Notes: a model not told the origin generated them from the sequence alone. A DNA stretch of 64,000 bases from Selaginella moellendorffii (GCF_000143415.4 NW_003314318.1:705390-769389); one strand, 5' to 3'. Numbered from the stretch's first letter, positions 23,591 through 34,257 are shown. Made by a program: numbers and translations.

Positions 23591-24109
23591 AGGTATCGAA
23601 AGTTACCTGTCAGCTAGTCCTTTTAGATATTCTTTCCTTACTGCCACGATGGTAAGAGGTCGGTATTGCTGGGCCCGTTATCAGTTTCCACTTGAGCTAG
23701 TTGAGAAACTAGTCAATAACCGTGCACTTAAATTGGATAAACATAAGGTAGGAACCCTATGTGTTTCTTGCTGAGCATACTCGGCTTGGTTTAAGAAACT
23801 CTTATCATTGGCTTCCACTTGCTAGTATCAAGAACCCCTATGATATTGAGATTGGTCCCTCAATATTCACTAGATGATAGTTTATTGTGTTTGCTAAACA
23901 CCCTCGCTATTATACCCTTTGTGTTAGTCTCATTTTGGTCCCAAATGCTATTTATGAAAAGTGTCTAGATTCGCTCATTTGACATATCTGTGGAATGTAG
24001 AGATTGGCTTGAACACAATGGTGTTCATCTCGTGTCCAAATTCGTAATCTAAGGACATTCCATATTTAGTAAGTTTCGAGCTTGTCCAAGAGACTAACTC
24101 CTGGTACTA
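23591..24109. other. Probable LTR body, unassigned
   Basis: No gene is seen. If 23573 is an LTR start, this is its body. Nothing matches the other LTR families of the window until 24110. Confidence 0.35.
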
Positions 24110-24700
24110 AAGAAGGCTTGGGTGAAAGCCTAAAGTGTGTGTTCCTCAAGGGAAGGGGGCGGGGGGGCGGGGGGAGGGAGGGGCTGTGGGAGGTTCCAAA
24201 TGTATAGTAGGGATAGTGGGTAGGTCGGGTATGGCTGACTAACTTGAAGCATAGTCTGGCTCCCGCTTGCGTGTCTGTCCTTGTTCTGCGTCCAACTTGG
24301 GTCTAAGCCCAAGTTCCATTCCATGCTAGCTGATGGAGTACCCATGTCCTTGCGTTAGGCCACCGGTATGCCAAAATAATGCTAGACTCCGTTTGGCTCC
24401 GTTTTGCGTGCTGGTCCTAGCATTGGGATGCTGGTTACTCTAGGACTGTTCCAAGTTGCTCTAGCTCTTGTCTTTTCGCTCCTTGGGCTATATGCTCAGG
24501 AGTTGCTCTATGGTCCAATTTCATTACTCCTTGGCTCCATGCTTGGGAGTTTGGCACCGTTCCTTCGTTTAGTGGCTCAAGGCTTTGAACTTTGAGTTCC
24601 ACACCACTGTCCTATGGATATGTGGCATATGACATGTGGCATATAACACATGGCATATGGAGGGTTTAGGTTCCGCTTCGTGGTGTTATCCTATGGTAAA
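24110..24700 (+). repeat. Diverged LTR fragment related to the chromovirus/LARD LTRs
   Basis: The stretch GGGTGAAAGCCTAAAGTGTG, a G-rich run, then GGTTCCAAATGTATAGTAGGG (24119-24210) is the same ordered box that sits after the minisatellite in chromovirus and LARD LTRs. Further right ACCACGTGGCAC (24722-24733) echoes the LARD LTR. The minisatellite is absent. A short tandem of GTGGCATATGACAT lies at 24620-24660. Confidence 0.6.
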
Positions 24701-24810
24701 TGCCATAGGATTAAAGGTTAAACCACGTGGCACAAGTTTGTTGGCTGGAACATCAGATATCTACATGTTCTGATGTTACTTGAAGTGATATTTCAGTACT
24801 TCATATGAAG

Positions 24811-24910
24811 NNNNNNNNNNNNNNNNNNNNNNNNNNNNNNNNNNNNNNNNNNNNNNNNNNNNNNNNNNNNNNNNNNNNNNNNNNNNNNNNNNNNNNNNNN
24901 NNNNNNNNNN
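24811..24910. other. Assembly gap, 100 N
   Basis: Exactly 100 N, the usual placeholder for a gap of unknown size. The integrase remnant begins about 40 bp to its right, so the missing sequence is probably more retroelement. Confidence 0.98.
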
Positions 24911-24952
24911 TGTCTCGATAGGAGATACCCCACACTCTCGCGAGTGTGTATC

Positions 24953-25170
24953 TTCCACACACTCAACAGTTTGGTGGAACGGCTCATTTGGACATTCAAA
25001 GGGATGATTACGAAGTATGTGAACTTTCAGCATTCAGATTGGGATAGTTATTTGCCGTCTCTTCGGTATGCATATGTCACAGGGGTGTAGAGTAATATTG
25101 GTGCTTCACCATATAAACTCTTATATGATCATGATCCAATATTACCAACAGATCTGGGTTTACCTTTGTG
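24953..25170 (+). pseudogene. Gypsy integrase core remnant
   Basis: Plus-strand reading from about 24956 gives [34 protein letters not shown], a stop, then [17 protein letters not shown]. It matches the part of Gypsy integrases after and including the catalytic Glu (the E of LVER). The in-frame stop and the loss of one or two residues before LVER mark decay. It runs into the microsatellite on its right. It could belong to the element whose Gag head is at 22468. Confidence 0.8.
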
Positions 25171-25200
25171 ATTGCCACGTCTATATTCCAAACACTCATA

Positions 25201-25366
<166 letters not shown>

Positions 25367-25852
25367 ACTGCATTTTCTTCTCTCTTACATTTTCAGATTT
25401 ACATCACACCCACAGAATCAAACCTCATTAAACTTTATGCTTAGGCTAAGCTAACATCATCCAAGAAAGCCACATAAATTCACACCACTTTACTTTTGTC
25501 CAACTAAACTATTTGCCATGAACAAGTTCATTTCATAGTCAGCCTTTTCAATCACTCTTTTTGGGGCTTGTAGCTTCATTTATAATATACACCATGCCAA
25601 GATACCAAGCCACAAGAAGCAAAGTGTTGAGCCCAGCATAATCAAGTCCTACATCCCTGGGGGTTTTTCTCCTTCACTCCTCACTACACCCCCAGCTACA
25701 CTTTGACTCACTACTAGCCATTCACAAGGAAGAAAATACTAGCCTACTATAGCACCAACTAAAGTTTTCTCTCACACACAGTGTGTTCAAATAGAAAAGT
25801 AAGCAGCTCACTCACTATGCCTCACACTTTTAAGAGAATTATATTTTAAGGG
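25367..25852. other. No gene recognised
   Basis: A+T-rich sequence without a frame or shared repeat that I can identify. Confidence 0.4.
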
Positions 25853-26905
25853 AATCATGTGGATTTTTGAGTTGAAACCACATATTCATAATTGGAAGGA
25901 AGAGCTAAATCCAAAAGTATATGTCATTTTGACTCAGTCAACGTTTTGACAGTCATAAAATACTCAGGAAAAATTTATTTGACCGTTGACTTTGTGCTGC
26001 CCTTATGTTGACTGGGGTGGTGAAAGACCTGGTATGTACTTGGAGTCTATTGGTCATATAGGAAGACATTGCCCCGCAAGGTGTCAGCATATGTGTTGCT
26101 GGCATCAGGAGTCCAACACCATTTTTACAAATCATGTGCTTTCAAGAGAATTGTGTATAGATTTTTGAGTTGAAAAGCACATATTCATGATCAGAAGAAA
26201 GAGTGGAATCCAATGATAAATATCATTTGGACTCAGTCAACATTTTGATAGTCATGAAATAATCAGGAAAAATCTATTTTCATTGTTAACTTCACATTCA
26301 CCATACATTGATTGAGATGGTGGAAGACCTGGAGTCACTTGTACATACTTGGAGTCCATCAGTTGCGCAGGATGAAGTTATCCCATGAATTGTCGAGTGC
26401 GTCACTAGCATTGGCAGTGTGACACCATTAATGCTGATTTTTGAGTCAAAAACCACATATTCAAGATCAGAAGAAAGACCAGAATCCAATAGCATATGCC
26501 AATTTGACTGGTCAATGCTCTGACAATTATTTTTCAATTTTATAGTTGACTTATTGTTGACCACACGTTGACTGAGGTGGTGAAAGACCTGGAGTCATTG
26601 GTACAAACCCCTAAGTCCATCTATTGTGTGGGAAGATGTTGTTCCATGGGGTGTCACTATATGTGTTGTTATGTGGCATTATTATTATGATTTGTATGAT
26701 TTCTAAGGCATCTTGTGTGAATTTTTTATTTAAAAATCACATACACAACTAAAAGGAGAAGTGAAATCTAATGGTATATGCCATGTCTGACAGTCAAGAA
26801 ATATTTAAGGATATTTAATTGTTGAACGTTGACTAAGGGTTGACTTTATGTTTACCAAAGTAAGAGGACCTGGAGTCACTGGTACATAACTTGAGTTGAT
26901 CAACC
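25853..26905. repeat. Tandem repeat, period about 290 bp, about 3.7 copies
   Basis: The anchor GAGTTGAAACCACATATTC recurs in changed form at about 25869, 26168, 26443 and 26731, that is at steps of 299, 275 and 288 bp. Each unit also repeats, in order, GACTCAGTCAACGTTTTGAC-like words, TTGACTGAGGTGGTGAAAGA-like words and GACCTGGAGTCAYTGGTACA-like words. Units have diverged noticeably, so the array is old. Each unit holds several TTGAC words. Confidence 0.85.
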
Positions 26906-27599
26906 ACTAACTAAAATCCATTGGTCAAGCAAGAAAGTGTAGAATTATACATAAAAATTTACAAACCACAATACAGAAGGTGGCTAAATTTGTGAAGAGA
27001 CTTTAAGCACTAATCAAGGTTCAAGGAGCATCTCTAGCATGTGATCACTTAGGGGAGCACATCTGCAATAAACTTCATCTATCACCTACCAACTTAATTC
27101 CATCTTCAAGTCAGGGGAAGTTGCTACAGATCAAACATATTAAAACTATGTGAGGAAATAAGGAATTTTAGGGTTTTTTTCATTTAGGGCTTGTTCTTCT
27201 CTCTCTTCTTGTTTCTCACTGTGTGGCTAGAGGTGATGATCGAATAAGATATTGTTGCATGATGGGAATAATAAAAATTTAAATAACACTAAGATAAAAA
27301 TATGGTTAACATGGAATGTCAAATAATTTGCTATGCTATTGCACAACAACATTTGGTTTGCTTTAGTTTATTATATTTATTTTATAAATAAATATAGCAA
27401 TTTGATTTATATTCTGTGTCTGTAAAGGTATCCATAGGTCTTACTTTTGAATAATTAAAGGACAGGTCAAAAGGAAATCATAAAAGTAAATATTTATAAG
27501 TTATAGTATAAATTTTTTTGTTTTTTACTTTCTTTTAATTTTAATCTCAGAATCAGCTATGAAAATATGAGATACAGTCCTGAGGAGTATTATGAAACA
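26906..27599. other. No gene recognised
   Basis: A+T-rich sequence with only short open frames. It ends where the LARD minisatellite fragment begins near 27600. Confidence 0.4.
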
Positions 27600-27872
27600 A
27601 GCTTAATGAAATTTAAAAGACTCAATCTTGGTTTTAGTCTCAGTCTTGGTTCCATCTTGGACTCTATCTCGGACTTCTCAAACTCCATCTCAGGTCCATC
27701 TCAAACTCTATCTCGGACTCCATCTCAGACTCTATCTCAGACTCCATCTCGGACTCTATTTTGGACTCCATCTCGGGTCCATCTTGGACTCTATTTTGGA
27801 CTCCATCTCGGGTCCATCTTGGACTCTATTTTGGACTCCATCTCGGATCCATCTCGGACTCCATCTCGGATC
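27600..27872 (-). repeat. LARD LTR minisatellite fragment, left half
   Basis: Repeats of ATCTCGGACTCC/ATCTCGGGTCC (11-12 bp) typical of the LARD LTR. The intact chromovirus is inserted at its end: GGATC (27868-27872) is repeated at 35406-35410, and the fragment resumes for 25 bp to 35430 before the next LARD LTR begins. Confidence 0.9.
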
Positions 27873-29020
27873 TGTAAGGAACCAACTCGCCGAGGTGTCG
27901 TAGGCTAAGGGAACCCCGAAAGCATGACCAAAATGACAAAGAGTTCATCGGATGGGACCAAGTCAAAGATCGAGTCCAAGACCGACTCTAGGACCGAGTT
28001 CGAGATCGAGTCCGGAATCGAGTCCGAGACCGACTCGGGGACCGAGTTCGAGTCCGAGTTCGAGACCGAGTTCGAGACGGAGTCCGAGATCCGAAATCGG
28101 GTCCGAGACCGAGTCCGAAGTCGAGTCCGAGGTCGGGCCCGAGATCGGGTCCGAGATCGAGTCCGCGATCGAGTCCGAGACCGAATCCGAAGTCGGATCC
28201 GAAATCGGATCCAAGATCGAGCCAGAGACTAAGTCCAAATACTAATACGGGTCAAGGGGTGAAAGCCCAAAGCGTGCGTCCCCCAGGGGGGGGGGGCTGC
28301 AGGGGGTTCCAAAAGTATAGTAGGGATAGTGAGGTCCAGGAACCAGTTTTGAAGGGACTCTCCAGTTGGGCTTCCAAACCGACTTGAGGTTGGGACTGGG
28401 ACTAAGGGGCCTTGGGTGGGAGTGAGCATGGACTTGGCTGGTGCCGGAGGGGCCATCCAAGGAAGTGCTCAAGAGCAGCTCCCACTCCCGAAAGGGAAAC
28501 CGATTGCGGTGCTCCCGGCTCATGTGGAGTGGTGCCCCACTTGAGTACCATGCGGCTCATTGGTCCTCGCCCTTCCAAGGGGCTTGGGCCTTCCTTCGGG
28601 ATGGAAGTGGGGAGCGAGAGGTACCCATACCGGGCCGCTAGGCCACGGTGTTTCGCCCCGGCGTCCCGAAGCAAGTGTTGCACTCAAGACTTGGGATTTA
28701 GAGGGTCCCATGATCAAGTCTTGTGGTACCAGAGGATGTTAGGAACCTGGAAGCTTGGTGTGCTTGGCTGCTTGTGCTTGCGGGGAGTGTAGCCGAACCT
28801 TAAGTCCAGTCTAACCCGGGGAGGGGGATTGGGAGTGATTTGGGAATCCGTGGATGGATGGCTAACACTCCGTTGCTCGTGCAGTGAGTAGCTGAGACCA
28901 AGTAGGAGCTGGTACCATAGGCGAGAACCTTGGCAAGGGAACTTAGCAAAAGCCAAGGCGGTGTTGGACGGATAGGCGAGGTAAGCTGGCAAATTGGAAA
29001 GGAAAAATTTGTGGCTTACA
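27873..29020 (+). repeat. 5' LTR of the intact chromovirus
   Basis: 1148 bp, TG...CA. A minisatellite of GAGNNC hexamers (GAGTCC, GAGACC, GAGATC, GAGTTC) fills 27962-28240, followed at once by the GTGAAAGCCCAAAGCGTGCG...CCAAAAGTATAGTAGGG box (28258-28325). Compared with the 3' LTR I see differences near 28347, 28574-28577 and 28733-28735 only. Confidence 0.95.
28256..28330 (+). promoter_or_regulatory. Conserved LTR core box, probable promoter
   Basis: GGGTGAAAGCCCAAAGCGTG, a G-rich run and TTCCAAAAGTATAGTAGGG occur in the same order in chromovirus LTRs, all full LARD LTRs (for example 2033-2105, reverse complement 49320-49400) and the fragment at 24119-24210. The TATAGTA word is TATA-like and follows the minisatellite, as a core promoter would follow an enhancer. 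The function is inferred. Confidence 0.5.
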
Positions 29021-29036
29021 ATTTGGTATCGGAGCC
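29021..29036 (+). promoter_or_regulatory. Primer-binding site, tRNA-Met variant
   Basis: ATT then TGGTATCGGAGCC, which is one base off the initiator tRNA-Met complement TGGTATCAGAGCC. LARD elements carry TGGTATCGG or TGGTATTGG at the same place (41136-41148 minus; 42312-42323 plus; 54259-54271 minus), a shared departure from the common site. Confidence 0.85.
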
Positions 29037-29079
29037 TTTTCCTCAGTTCTAGCGAAGGATAGAGGCGGATTGCTGGGAG

Positions 29080-32000
29080 ATGGCAAGGGCAGGGCGTAAG
29101 CGAACCCAGGCGGAGACGGAACCTCCGCCAGAGCTGGAGCCTCCGGTCGAACAAGAGGCTATGGATGAGGAATCCTTGCATGAGGAGGACTCCAGTGAGG
29201 AAACCTCCAAACAGGAGTCCGGTGGCGAGGTTCGGTCGTCCAAGGCTCGATTGGACGTGCTAGAAGGACAGTTGGCACAGACCAATGCCCTGCTGGAAAC
29301 TCTCGTACGCAAGCTAAAGCGTGACGAGAGGCGGAAGAAAAAGAAAAAGACTGCGGATGCTGGCAGCGCAGAAGGTGCGGATCTTTCGGCCGGGACTGAG
29401 GCAAAACCAGACAAGGTCGAACAGACCGAAGTGGAATCAGTCCCTCAGGCAGTTCCCAAGTACAAACCAAAGCCCCCACCGGTCTTCAAGGGAGTGAATG
29501 ACTATAAGGTGGTGGAGGATTGGTTTTACGATATGGAGGACTACTTCCGAGCGTTGCGGTTACCAAGCTCGGAGAAGGTCCCATGTGCAAAACCATACTT
29601 GGCAGATAATGCCAAGTCTTGGTGGAGAACAACGGAGGCCAACGAAGGACCGGTGGTCACTTGGGACATGATGAAGGCGAGGATCCGCGCAACATATGTT
29701 CCTCCGAATGCCACTCTGCATCTGAGGGCTGAACTGAGTAGGCTGAAACAGACAGGAACCATCCAGGAATATGTGAATGGGTTCATGGCAAAGAGGATAC
29801 TTGTCACGGACATGGGGGATATGGATGCGTTCCATGCCTTCATATCAGGTTTGCAAACCTGGGCTCGCGGCGAAGTGATGAGGTGGAACCCGACCAACTA
29901 CAAGGAAGCGTTGGATGCGGCCATCAAGGTGCATTTCAACGATAACCTGCGAAAGGGGAACACGACGGGGTCGGGATCCACATTTAGCAAAGGGGCCAAA
30001 CCAAGGGGAACGTATAGCAAGGGGAAATTCAAAAGGAGTTTCTCTAAGAATGAGTCCTCGGGGTTCCGGAAAGGCAAATCCGGTGGCCAGCGAGCGAGTA
30101 CGTGGGGGAGTCAAGCGAAAAAGGACAAACCCACGGATAAGAAGGTCAAGTCGTATAGCAGCGTGGGAAACAACGTATGCTACAACTGCGGCGAAGCGGG
30201 ACACTTCTCGAGGGAATGTCCCTACCCGAAGAAGGCCAGAGCCAATATGGCCATCAAGTCGGGTGAAGTCCAAACTGAGGTATGTGATCCAGTCCCTAAC
30301 TCAAAGTTACTCATTACACGAGCAACTTTGGTAGAGAGTCGTTCGCGACATCTACTAGCCCTCCGAGGGAAGCTCGGAGGTAGCTTTGTTAAGATCCTTA
30401 TTGACACGGGTGCTTCGGATAATTTTGTGGCTGCAGACATAGTCCGGCAAGCCGGACTAACGGTGCAGCGGCTAGGCGAACCAAGGACTATAGAGTTTGT
30501 TCAAGGTAGCCAAAGCACCGATGAGGTACTTCGACAAGCGAGAGTCGAAGTGGGGACATGGAAAGTGGACATGGATTTCACCGTCTTGGACATGGCGGGA
30601 TTTGACGTGATCTTCGGAATGGATTGGTTTAATCGGTTCGTGGTAGCCCTGCATGGACAAGGTAGGAACCTTGTGGTATTGGCGAATGCCCAAGGAAGAA
30701 GATCTAGGGTGGAGGCCCAGGATCTAAAGGTAGGGCAAAGCAAGGCCAAAGAGTCATGCTTAAACCTGGTGTCCACGAGAGGACAACTCACTAAAGGAAC
30801 TAAGGCAGCCTTTTTGTGCTTACTCTCGGTGAAGAGTGACAAAAAGACAAGAACGGAAGAAGTACCTTTAGTGATCCAGCAGGTGCTGGACCAATTCCAG
30901 GATACGATGCCGGAGGAGCTACCGGCGGGATTGCCCCCCGCACGACCGATAGAACATAAGATTGAGCTGGTCGAGGGTGCTGAGGCGGTGGTTCGTCCAC
31001 CCTATCGATTGAACGAAAAAGAACTCAAGGAGCTCAAGAGCCAACTAGAGGAGTTGGTGGACAAAGGGTATGTTAGGTTGAGCAAGTCGCCGTATGGGGC
31101 GCCGGTGCTATTTGTGAAAAAGAAAGATGGATCTATGCGCATGTGCATAGACTACCGGTTGCTCAACAAGTATACCAAGAAGAACAAGTACCCTTTGCCA
31201 AGGATCGAGGACCTGTTCGATAGGTTGGGAAAGGCAAAATACTTCTCGAGGATTGACCTAAGGTCAGGATACTACCAGATCAGGGTAGCTGAGGAAGATG
31301 TCGAGAAGACAACCTGTCGAACGAGGTATGGGAGCTTTGAGTTTTTGGTGATGCCCTTTGGGCTGTGCAATGCGCCGGCAACGTTTTCGGCGTTGATGAA
31401 CCACATCTTTGTACCCTATCTGGATCGCTTCGTGGTCGTCTATATTGACGACATCCTGATCTATAGCGAGACGCTAGAGGAGCATGCCGAACACTTGGCG
31501 AAGGTGTTTGAGAAACTAAGGGAACACAAACTGTATGCTAAAGAGAGCAAATGTGACTTTGCTCAACAAGAGGTAAAGTTTCTCGGGCATGTGGTGGGCC
31601 AGGACGGGCTCAAGGTAGACCCGGAGAAGGTCCAAGCGATCCAGGAATGGGAACGACCATCGAATGTACATGAGTTGAGGGCGTTCCTGGGGCTATGCAA
31701 CTACTATCGAAAGTTTATCAGACACTATTCGAGAGTAGCCCTGCCCTTAACGGACCAAACAGGAAAAGGGAAGATGGTATGGACAGCGGAATGCGAGGCG
31801 GCATTCGTCCACCTCAAAGGGAAGTTGAGGAAGGCTCCGGTGTTGGCATTACCAGACTTTGGTAAGGACTTTGAGGTAGACACGGACGCTTCGGACTTTG
31901 CGTTGGGCGCAGTTTTGAAGCAAGACAACCATCCAGTAGCGTTCTTCTCGAAGAAACTGGACAAGGCTCAACGGAAGTGGCCTGCCCACGAGAAGGAATT

Positions 32001-33852
32001 GTTTGCGGTGGTCAAGGCGCTCAAGGAGTGGCGACACTACCTTGGGAGACACTTCAAGGTTTACACGGACAATGTGGCAACGAAACACTTCTTGTCACAG
32101 CCCGACCTAAGGGGAAAACAAGGTCGGTGGGCCAATGCTTTGGCCGAGTTTGATTGCGAGATCCTGTACAAGCCTGGGAAGAGCAACATCGTGGCAGATG
32201 CGCTCAGTCGAAAAGCGAGCTTGAAGTTGGCGATATCTAGCGCGACAGCAACCTTTTGGGACGATGTGCGGACCGCATACGAGAGTGATGGTCTAGCACA
32301 AGAAGTGTTGCTGAGGAATCTGGAGGCGCGGGAAGCTCACCAGAGAGGTGAGCTGCCAACGGAAGAAAAAACGGGCTATGCGGAACGCAACGGACTCATT
32401 TATTACAAGCAAACGAGGGTATATGTTCCAGAAGGGGGACTAAGGAAGGTAGCCTTAGAAGAGTGTCATGACGGACCTCTTGCGGGACACGGCGGAGTGC
32501 CCAAGACAATGGGCTTACTCAAGAGGAAGTACCATTGGCCAGATATGGCTAAGGACGTCCAGGACTATGTAAAGACATGTCCAACATGTCAGCAAGTCAA
32601 AGCCGTGACTAAGGCTAGTGGGGGCTTGTTGCAAAGCATCCCAATTCCAGATCGTCCGTGGAAATGTCTTACGATGGACTTCATCACGGGACTACCCCCA
32701 AGCGAGGGGTTCGATGCGATATTCGTGGTGGTGGATCGATTTTCGAAGATGGCACATTTCATACCCACCACAACGGAAGTGGATGCGGAAGGTGTGGCGA
32801 AACTGTTCTTCGAACAAGTGGTTCGAGTGCGGGGAAGGCCAGAGGAGATTATCTCAGACCGAGATAAGATCTTCGCTAGTAGGTTCTGGAGGACCCTCCT
32901 GGAACAGTATCGCACCAAGTTGAAATTCAGCACAGCCTATCACCCACAGACAGGTATGGGGTATTAAGTCAAGTTTGGTGGTCCTAACACTTCTTGACAG
33001 ACGGACAAACGGAAAGGGTGAATAGGCAGCTGGAGGATTATTTGCGATGCTATGTCTCGGGAGACCAGACCGATTGGGTAAGTCATTTGGGACTTGCGGA
33101 AATGTGTTATAACAACTCACCACATTCGAGTATCGGGGTGAGTCCATGGGAAGTCATCAATGGGCGAGCTATTGAAGGTCCTGTGGAACTCGGCGTGGCC
33201 GAGTATCATGGAGAGTTACCCGCAGTGGAGGCATTCACGGCGGAAAGACTCAACATTTGGAATCTAGTGAGGGATTCCTTGGAACGGGCTCAACAAAGGC
33301 AAACCAAGTACGCGAACCTAAAGCGCCGGGACGTAGAGTTCCAAGCTGGGGAAAAGGTGTGGCTGAACACCAAGAACCTTAGGCTACCAAGTGGGATCAG
33401 CCGAAAGTTGACCCAAAGGTAAAAATGCATGTATTCCTGTAAATGAATTGATCTTGAGTTCCTTAAGCAGGTTCGCGGGGCCTTACGAGATTGAGGCACG
33501 AATCGGTAAAGTGGCTTACCGACTCCGACTTCCTCGAGAGATGGGGAAGATGCACCCAGTGTTCCATGTGAACTTACTCAAGCCGTACTTTGAGGATCCG
33601 CTTCGCAAAGACCAAGTAAGACCTTTACCTGAGGTTATCCAAGGGGAAGAGGAATACGAAGTCGAGGCCATCCTCAATGCGCGCAAGAGCAAGCGACAAG
33701 GACGCGAGGTGAGAGAGTTCCATGTGAAGTGGAAAGGATTTCCACACTGCGAAGCAACATGGGAACCGGAGGAGAACCTAGCGAACGCGCGAGATCTAGT
33801 GGAGGAATTTCTGCATGGCAGAACTCTATGTACTTATGCAAAGTTCAATTAA
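29080..33852 (+). CDS. Chromovirus Gag-Pol, three exons
   Basis: Exons 29080-32953, 33001-33418 and 33471-33852 join to one frame of 1557 residues. In order: a Glu-rich head; Gag domain (about 130-290); CCHC knuckle C367, C370, H375, C380; protease D442-T-G; RT with YIDD 788-791; RNase H from about 930; integrase zinc domain (about 1130-1170), D1200, D1260 and E1296; a GPY-type segment (about 1431 on); chromodomain (about 1493-1546) with the Tyr, Trp and Phe of the aromatic cage in place. The frame reads through without a stop up to intron 1. Unspliced RNA would end at 32967, one codon before E1296 would be reached, giving an integrase without its Glu, C-terminal domain or chromodomain. The start is the first ATG after the PBS. 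Confidence 0.93.
32954..33000 (+). other. Spliceosomal-type intron 1 in pol (47 nt)
   Basis: GTATGGGG at the 5' end, CTAAC 13-17 nt before TTGACAG at the 3' end. Removal joins ...HPQT to DGQTER and sets the D1260-E1296 interval to 35 residues, the canonical DX35E spacing of retroviral-type integrases. 47 nt is not a multiple of three and contains a stop in the incoming frame. Confidence 0.9.
33419..33470 (+). other. Spliceosomal-type intron 2 in pol (52 nt)
   Basis: GTAAAAATG at the 5' end and TTAAGCAG at the 3' end. Removal joins KLTQ-R to FAGPYEIE, restoring the segment that precedes the GPY motif in chromoviral integrases. Without removal the frame stops at 33420-33422. Confidence 0.88.
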
Positions 33853-33947
33853 AAATATCAATTTGCAAAGTTGAGCAAGTGGCATATGTTGGGACCCGAA
33901 GGCGCGCCAAAGGTGAGCTAATTAGCATGGGTTAGCTAGGTCGACCA

Positions 33948-34177
33948 GGCGTAGGGAGCTACGCCCGACTCCCTGCGGGGATGTCGAAACCGTAGACGTA
34001 TTCTACGGAGGTTGGGTTCGAGTCCCAACCCCCTAGTAAAGCAAGGCTGGGTTCAAGTCCCGACCCCATACTAGGGCGTGGTGAGGGGTGGAGTATAGGG
34101 ACACCTATATTCCGTTGTCATGAGCTCTTGGCCGGGGAGGCTAACTTAGGCACACCGCTAAGTGGGGGGATGCCCCC
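33948..34177 (+). other. Hairpin cassette in the chromovirus 3' region
   Basis: Seven helices in a row: GGCGTAG-GGAG-CTACGCC (33948-33965); CGAC..CCC/GGG..GTCG (33966-33986); CCGTAGA-CGTAT-TCTACGG (33990-34008); GGTTGGG-TTCGAGT-CCCAACC (34010-34030), which copies a tRNA T-arm; an 8-bp outer stem CCCTAGTA/TACTAGGG (34031-34076) enclosing a second T-arm-like hairpin with loop TTCAAGT; ACTTAG-GCACACCG-CTAAGT (34144-34163); GGGGG-GATG-CCCCC (34164-34177). Counterparts of most occur in the same order in LARD internal regions, with paired changes. It is non-coding and lies between the pol stop and the polypurine tract. The function is unknown. Confidence 0.75.
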
Positions 34178-34216
34178 GGAGACATGGTCAACAAGTCGTA
34201 GGATAAAAAAAGAGAC

Positions 34217-34257
34217 GTTCGATGTGGGCATCGAACTTCTTCTATGGGTGGTGGAGT
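34217..34257 (+). promoter_or_regulatory. Hairpin and polypurine tract
   Basis: GTTCGATG-TGGG-CATCGAAC (34217-34236) is an 8-bp stem followed 9 nt later by GGGTGGTGGAGT (34246-34257), directly before the 3' LTR. LARDs have the same arrangement with loop AGGA instead of TGGG (minus strand, 50117-50156). The tract would prime plus-strand DNA synthesis. Confidence 0.85.

Noticed and set aside
27924-28245. Glu/Ser/Arg-rich frames beginning MTKMTKSSSDGTKSK, repeated at 34309
   Set aside because: They are inside both LTRs of the chromovirus over the hexamer array. An LTR-encoded protein cannot be excluded but nothing supports it; the broken copy near 6195 keeps the frame only because the repeat has no stops.
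32994-33422. Separate short genes after the main gag-pol frame (32994-33422 and 33448-33852)
   Set aside because: Their leading residues come from intron sequence. Conserved integrase and chromodomain sequence begins exactly at the acceptor sites, so they are exons 2 and 3 of pol.
34010-34030. tRNA gene
   Set aside because: Only the T-arm (and perhaps an anticodon-like hairpin) is present. There is no D-arm or A-box in register and no CCA-ready acceptor stem of a full tRNA.
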